Under the pieces are notes generated by a model. That model worked only from the letters and a program-made list of their open reading frames with translations. It was not told the DNA's origin and did no database searches. Both the position numbers and the translations under genes were made by a program. Shown here piece by piece: positions 58,901 to 64,000 of a stretch of DNA of 64,000 bases (positions are counted from its first letter, which is position 1; each line of letters starts with the position of its first letter). Origin of the DNA: Nymphaea colorata (taxonomy: Eukaryota > Streptophyta > Magnoliopsida > Nymphaeales > Nymphaeaceae); contig NC_045139.1 of NCBI RefSeq assembly GCF_008831285.2, forward strand, positions 28,685,206-28,749,205, written 5' to 3'.

Positions 58901-61900
58901 AAGAGGACCAAAAAATTCTTATGTAACGCAGAGCTGTTTTTAAGACAGAAAATTTGATTGACTTTCTAAAAGCACATGGGGGGAAGTTATTGAATAGAGA
59001 AAACACAGATTTACGCAAGAAAAGAATGTGGTAAGCCTCAATGCAAACGAAAGTTTCCAAAACATCATTGATCAGCTGCTCCACAAGAAAAATAGGCTGT
59101 TTTGCAGGTCAACAAATATATAATCATTATTTGGTAACCCCATAAACTGTTGAAACACATTGACTGTTGGTGCTTGTTCACATAGACATTGCAAAGCAAG
59201 AGAAATGAAGACTAGCTCACGTTCACATGCTCAAAGTGAGTAGATGATTATGCTGTCACGAAGATGACATATTAGTCTGTGGTATCCTGAAACAATGGCT
59301 GAATGTGAACCAGCGGTTATTTATTAAGATTCTATTGCCGATATCGTGAACCCATGCTACCTATTAAGTTTTCTGTACATGCATAGAAGTGCACATACTA
59401 TGCCTTTGATGAGGAAATATGTCTTAATTTCTTGCAGATCTGATCACATAAGTGACTTACAGTTTTCAAGTGGAGATATGGTTAAGACATTTGGATGTAA
59501 GACAAACACATGAAAGGAACAGTGAAAGAGAAAAGCGTGAAAATTTTCTTCTATAAAATTTTTACACTGACAGAGGAGACACAGAGAAATTATTGCATAT
59601 TTCTTAGTGAAAAATATCATGCAAGTGCAACAGAATTATATCAAATAGGAGTTTGCCCCAGTGCTGAGTATTGACTTTTTGCTTATGAAAATGCAAGGCA
59701 GCCTGCACCTGTTCTACCCGCCTCCCCTCCACAGAGATCATGTCTGAGTTCCACATGAATGCTGGAGTTCAAACCTTAAGTTACGGTATCTAATAGTGCA
59801 ACTTGATGCTGTACAAAAATGTTGAGACTTATATATTGCTCAAGCACTTAATAGATTCAAGATGTGCCTGTTGGCTCTCGGACATGACTATGACACCCTG
59901 CAGAAACGATCAAATTCAATAGTTCCAAGACAACCTAGTAAAGAAGGTTACAAAGGAAAAAGAGGAAAACTCAAGCAGCAAAGAGAAGGAAACTACTTAG
60001 TCTACTTGTGAAATAAGAACGAACAAGAGCCTTAGGAAATGTGTTTATGCTTGAAATATTAACCACAACTGACCTTCATCTTGTAGGACTCCATAAGATT
60101 TTCCATTGCCCAAGCATACAGTTCGTCGTACCATTGAGGCTTTGGGGGATGAACCTCGTTCAGTATAACCTGCAGATTGGAATGATGATTCTATTAAGAA
60201 ACAAAGTAGAGAAAAGGGCATTCGGGATGTTACAATAACAAGTAGTACATGTCAAAATCTTGAAAACCGTGTAGCATTTAAACTTTTCGTGCTAACAAAT
60301 ATTCGCCTTTTCTCATAAAAAAAATGGTATATTTGTCATAAGTTATCCGATTCGTGAGTTAAAAGGTTATGGTAGCCGTACGCCCCATTTGGCAGTGGGG
60401 ACTTGGTATGGGCTGTATATGAAATCAGGAAATCTCTGGTCCATTTCTTTATTCTGGTAAAAAATAAGAGCCTAACAAAACATTCAGAGAAGATGAAAAG
60501 TAGCAGTTCTGTTATTTTGAATTCATGCGTTAATAACAGGCAATTAACAACCTTGTCTATCCCTCGAAGATGTTGACAAATTCATTCCTGCCCTTTACTC
60601 AAGTGTTTCAGATTAGTCTGAGATGAAATTTTATTAACTACAATATTTTCCTTTGAAAAAAATGACATAAATAATCTCAGAGAAATGAGACAGGCAGGCA
60701 TGAATTTGCGAGTTGCCTGCAAGTCGAAGATAGATTTGAAAAAAAAAACATACAGAGAAACTGATCGCGGTCAATTGAACGTGTCGGAAATCAGATAACC
60801 ATTCCATCAACTTTTCAAAGTGCAGGTTTGAAACGAACCCATAAAAGTAAATCTTTAAAAAGAGGAATAATTACGAAAGCGCGACTAAAGATTGAGCCTT
60901 CACAAAAACAGCCTAACATTTCAGAATTTACAGTTTACCAGTTGTACTAATTCTCGAACACTCCCCTTTTCTTACGGCCTCCATGTTAACAAAAAATTTA
61001 CGGAAAATATTTTTCAAACATTTAATAGGCTTTCTTCCTGTGGGGCACGAACAAAATCACGACAGAGCATTGGACAGAGAGGACAGGGCATTGAAGCTCA
61101 CTCTGCTTTCTCCTCTCAGCCACAAAAAAAGACCACTTGACGTCTTGAACCAAAAAAAAAAAAGAGGCAGTGGTAATACAGTCACAGGTTAAAGAGGCAG
61201 AAAAAGAGATGAACGGCGAAATACTACAGACGATCAAATTATCGAAAAACATTGCTGAATCGATGGCCGATACAGTGAAATTGGAATAATAGTGAAATGT
61301 GCGATGACGATACGAAGGAAAAAGAGAATGGAAAGTTCATGCCGTACTCCAATCACCCTTCAACACGTTTTCTGCTGACGACCATTTTGAAACAGAGCAG
61401 GTGGTTTAGGATCGAAGTCTGCCTCTCAAACCGGCCCTTCTGGAAATATCTAATTAACCCTTGGCAGTGAAAAGATTTCTAGATGTTCGACGAGGTTTCC
61501 TCAAACTTTTACATTGTTCGGGCCCTTTACGTAAAATATTCTTATCAAGATGTTGCTGTAACGGCATCTAGCAAAAGAGAGCGGGAGAGAGAATAACCGT
61601 TGGATCGACGCGGGGGCCATCGGGTGGCCGGCGTGCCGTGGCGGGAGGAGTCATCAGGAGCGGAGCGCCGCCAAGGAAGAGTCGCCGGCCGCACCCACAA
61701 AGGCTCTGACATTTGTCCGCCGCAATGGGAAAGTCGGCGCCGCTGGGATTCGTCGGGACCTTGCGACTCTCCATCGTGGTCATCGTCTTGGAACTCTTCG
61801 ACAACGTTCGGCAAGAAGTTGGGTTCCACTTGAAACTCTTCGTCATCGTTCGGCAGGGACTTGGATTCCCAGACAATCCCAAGCTCCGTAAACAATTCAA

Positions 61901-61909
61901 GGAACCCAT
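55984..61909 (-). CDS. SAM-dependent methyltransferase (METTL7/UbiE-like, plastid type), intact distal copy
   Basis: Class I methyltransferase similar to plant UbiE/COQ5-family, METTL7-like proteins; the substrate is unknown. Six exons with GT-AG borders: 61598-61909, 60074-60169, 58558-58776, 57478-57574, 56273-56335 and 55984-56177. They total 981 bp (326 residues plus stop) and join in frame. Residues 1-80 are rich in Ser, Thr, Arg and Lys, low in acid and suggest a plastid transit peptide, followed by CGCGRRLFLGGAPLLM. Then come VHPPKPQWYDELYAWAME (about 110-127), motif I VLELGIGTGPN (about 155-165), acidic-loop motif VYGVDPN (about 177-183), DVVVGTLVLCSV (about 222-233), LKPGGRFIFLEHVAAPDGT and the family C-terminus DGCHLNRETGKEISKAGF. 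The ATG chosen directly follows a GA repeat and matches the start of the sister copy. No defect was seen. Confidence 0.9.
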
Positions 61910-61910
61910 C

Positions 61911-61913
<3 letters not shown>

Positions 61914-61958
<45 letters not shown>
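61914..61958. repeat. (CT)n microsatellite in the leader of the intact methyltransferase gene
   Basis: About 22 CT units, ending four bases before the start codon on the gene's strand, where it reads GA. The sister copy has only about five units at this place. Confidence 0.95.
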
Positions 61959-61962
<4 letters not shown>

Positions 61963-62009
61963 CCGCTACTTGTGTGCAGGAATACACTCAGCACATTACA
62001 CACACACAT

Positions 62010-62038
62010 GTATATATATATAATTATATATATATATG
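62010..62038. repeat. (TA)n tract, interrupted
   Basis: TATATA runs around a central AATT, just upstream of the CT repeat in the promoter/leader region. Confidence 0.85.
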
Positions 62039-62134
62039 TCAAAGCCTTTTTTTTTTTTCATCTTCCTCTTGGAAACCAAGTGGAGGAAATCGGACAGCAG
62101 CAGTACCGCGTTCAGACTGCATACTTTTCTTTCC

Positions 62135-62154
62135 TGACGCATGTGATAACGTCA
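62135..62154 (-). promoter_or_regulatory. Degenerate as-1-type element of the intact methyltransferase gene
   Basis: Counterpart of 55261-55280, about 226 bp upstream of the ATG. The first TGACG is kept, but the second is TAACG at the same 7-bp spacing. A TGACG remains on the opposite strand through TAACGTCA. Binding is therefore likely weaker or reorganised compared with the sister promoter; that is inference. Confidence 0.45.
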
Positions 62155-62325
62155 GCGACCGTGCGGAGCGGGCGAGTGTTACTTTTGCTGGTTAAGAATT
62201 CTTATGGCCGTGTTCCCAATTGGTGGAGCCTGCTCAACTTTAATGAACGGAAGCTTGTTCAATTTTATTAAGCTTCTCTGGATGTTTATGAAAAAAAAAT
62301 TGTTGCTTAATTGGCAAAAGCATGG

Positions 62326-62961
62326 ATCCCTTTAGTGGAGCTCCGGACTCTCTTTATGCTTTCAGGCGCATCCTGATTTGGAGGGACAAGTTCCCTCGGC
62401 ATTACAAAGCAGTCAACTTAGAATGAACTAAAACAACCATACACATTAAACATGCCATTACATGAGAACAAAAATAATCACAAGTTCAGCAGTTAAGAGA
62501 ACTACAACTGTCAAAGTTTTTACAAGACAGCGTCCGCATTTACAAAAAGCGGCCCAATCAGTATATACTTTGTTTGCTTAGGTTTTAACTGCTTTCATTT
62601 ACAGAAAGCCGCTCAATTGTTGAGCGCTTCACAAACGCACGCTTACCCACTTGGAAAACATGCCGGAGGACGCCGTTCTTCCACCTGCCGGCAGTCGGAG
62701 CTCTCTCCCTCTGCCTGACGGTTTCATGTGAAATATTTTTTTATCTGCCACTCCAGTCCACTCCAATTATGTCTCATCTTACACTTCACCAAATTACATC
62801 TTAAAAGTCCGTCCTTTCCAAGGCAGAAGTCCGTTTCACGTTCACACATGACAGACGTCTTTTATCTATCATTCATTGGCTCCAATTATGTCTCACCTTA
62901 CACTTCCCCGAGTTACATCTTAAAAGTTTGTTCCTTTTCAAAATCGTAACTAAGCAGATGT
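62326..62961. other. Intergenic DNA with a duplicated segment
   Basis: A segment of about 84 bp occurs twice (about 62737-62820 and 62856-62940, period 119 bp). Both contain CTCCAATTATGTCTCA and TTACATCTTAAAAGT. No gene was recognised. Confidence 0.6.
62737..62940. repeat. Direct duplication of about 84 bp, period 119 bp
   Basis: Copies share CTCCAATTATGTCTCA, CTTACACTTC and TTACATCTTAAAAGT at the same spacing, with about 15 percent differences. Confidence 0.8.
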
Positions 62962-63448
62962 TGTTAGAGATAAAGTTGTCGATCCAACGTTCTTACCAAT
63001 CTTGCAATGTAAATCAAATGTTGAATTTCAAGCCAAATATAGAAAAAATGCAATTGATGTTAAAAAGGAGATAAAGTTGTTGCAATGTAAATCAAATATT
63101 GAATTTCAAGCCAAATATAGAAGAAATGCAATTGACGCTAAAAAGAGAAAAGCAACAAATGTTCCAACACATGAAGATGCCAAAATCTATTCCAAAGGAA
63201 AAGAAATTCAAATTTGTAATCAAGATCCAAGATTTTTAGATCTTGACAGACCAGCCTGAAATTTCTATTTAGTATTCTTTTCTTTCTCAAGATTCAGTTG
63301 TTGTTGTAAGAGAGTATTCCCTTTTTCAGAATTGTAAGAGAAGGAAAGGTTTCGTGGACGTAGGTCGAGTTTGATCGAACCACGTAATTTTTTGTGTGCT
63401 ATCTCTCTTTCCGTCTCCCTCTTTGTCTTTCTCGTTCTAACTTTGACA
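62962..63448 (+). repeat. Candidate 5' LTR of a Copia-type element
   Basis: It begins TGTTAGAG and ends TTTGACA, the TG...CA form of an LTR. It is followed at once by TGGTATTGGGTG, whose first six bases match the usual initiator-Met primer-binding site (TGGTATCAGAGC). A gag start follows 130 bp later. The second LTR lies outside the window, so the left border is a proposal. Confidence 0.45.
63002..63159. repeat. Two tandem copies of a 78-bp unit
   Basis: TTGCAATGTAAATCAAAT starts at 63002 and 63080, and the following bases match for the full unit with a few substitutions. 78 bp is 26 codons, and the frame through both copies (63002-63259) is open, encoding twice EFQAKYRxNAIDxKK. Whether it is translated is unknown. 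Confidence 0.85.
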
Positions 63449-63576
63449 TGGTATTGGGTGTAGAGGGAGAAGCCAGCATTTTAGAATTGCCGTAAAATAA
63501 AACGCCGGCAGCATTCCGGACGTGCCGGAGCGCGTTTTTTTTTTTTAGCATTCTTGGAGCATCCGTTGTTGCTACC

Positions 63577-64000
63577 ATGGCAACCATCAATCCTCAATGG
63601 AATGCTATTGCAAGCCTCGTATTTATCAAGTTGGACGAAAACAATTACTTTCTCTGAAAATCGCAACTCCACAGTGCTATGTATAGCCAGGACTTATTGA
63701 GGTATGTTGACGACTCTTCTATTCCTCCACCGAAAAAACTGAATGCTAATTCTATAGAAATTAATCTGGAGTACATCAAATGTAAACGCTCCGACCAGCT
63801 TGCATTAAGCTGGATATTGTCTACTGTTAGTGAGTCTATACTCACTCAAACTATTTCTTATGACACGGCTCGGGAAGCCTGGGTGGCCCTGGCTAACGCC
63901 CATGCATCTCATTCAAATATTCGTATTCCTCAGTTAAAGAGGGATTTGCAAAATGCCAAAAAGAATGACAAAAGTATGTTAGAATATCTCAACCACGTGA
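63577..64000 (+). pseudogene. Copia-type retrotransposon gag, 5' part, with in-frame stop
   Basis: The frame starts MATINPQWNAIASLV and contains KLDENNYFL, then a stop, then KSQLHSAM. Later it has LALSWILSTVSESILTQT, SYDTAREAWVAL in near form (ARESW) and HIRIPQLKRDLQ-type sequence (NIRIPQLKRDLQ), the N-terminal gag layout of plant Copia elements (UBN2/Retrotran_gag families). The TGA at 63655-63657 replaces the Trp codon expected in the NYFLWKSQL motif. The frame is otherwise open to the window edge, so the lesion may be young. The rest of the element lies outside. Confidence 0.85.

Larger units (their letters stand above)
55940..62325. repeat. Segmental duplication, distal unit
   Basis: Direct-repeat partner of 47555-55435, and shorter because its first intron lacks the inserted blocks. 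Exon similarity is high and intron similarity moderate, with many indels, so the duplication is not recent. Confidence 0.85.

Noticed and set aside
61545..62042. Frame of 165 codons with Arg-Glu repeats
   Set aside because: Driven by the GA microsatellite and the wrong frame of methyltransferase exon 1.

Overview
The window is nuclear DNA of a flowering plant. The genes carry spliced introns with GT-AG borders, and the two clearest ones encode a photosystem I antenna protein and an alpha-expansin. Most of the rest is AT-rich intergenic DNA, microsatellites and decayed plant transposable elements. The sequence alone does not fix the species. It does not read like a grass genome, but that is only an impression.

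Layout. (1) 1-12.6 kb is a higher-order tandem array whose diverged modules carry faint traces of a Ty3/gypsy gag domain. A 5.3-kb gypsy-type LTR element (6324-11666, minus strand) split the array and left an exact 5-bp target duplication (AAATA). The element has lost nearly all of pol, its right LTR is truncated, and it holds unrelated sequence, including what looks like a captured host exon on the opposite strand. (2) 12.6-16.6 kb is repeat-rich intergenic DNA. (3) 16.6-18.3 kb is a broken copy of the glucosamine-6-phosphate synthase (GFAT) gene. (4) 18.7-20.2 kb is an intact three-exon LHCA4-type gene (minus). (5) 21.0-21.8 kb is a LINE reverse-transcriptase remnant. (6) 25.3-27.2 kb is an alpha-expansin gene (minus) with a probable leader intron. 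(7) 27.2-39.6 kb is a gene-poor stretch. (8) 39.7-45.3 kb is a RING-H2 protein gene (minus) with non-coding leader exons and a probable MITE in an intron. (9) 47.6-62.3 kb is a tandem segmental duplication holding two six-exon SAM-dependent methyltransferase genes (minus). The distal copy (55984-61909) is intact. The proximal copy (47603-55021) has a nonsense codon in exon 1 and a 1-bp frameshift in exon 3. (10) 62.9-64.0 kb is the 5' end of a Copia-type element: a probable LTR and a gag start with an in-frame stop.

The genes do not form a pathway cluster; they are ordinary neighbours. The most informative structures are the asymmetric decay of the methyltransferase pair, including a perfect as-1-type element kept in the dead copy's promoter but mutated in the live copy's, the gag-derived array, and the pol-less gypsy element with captured sequence. 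I found no convincing undescribed enzymatic or defence system.
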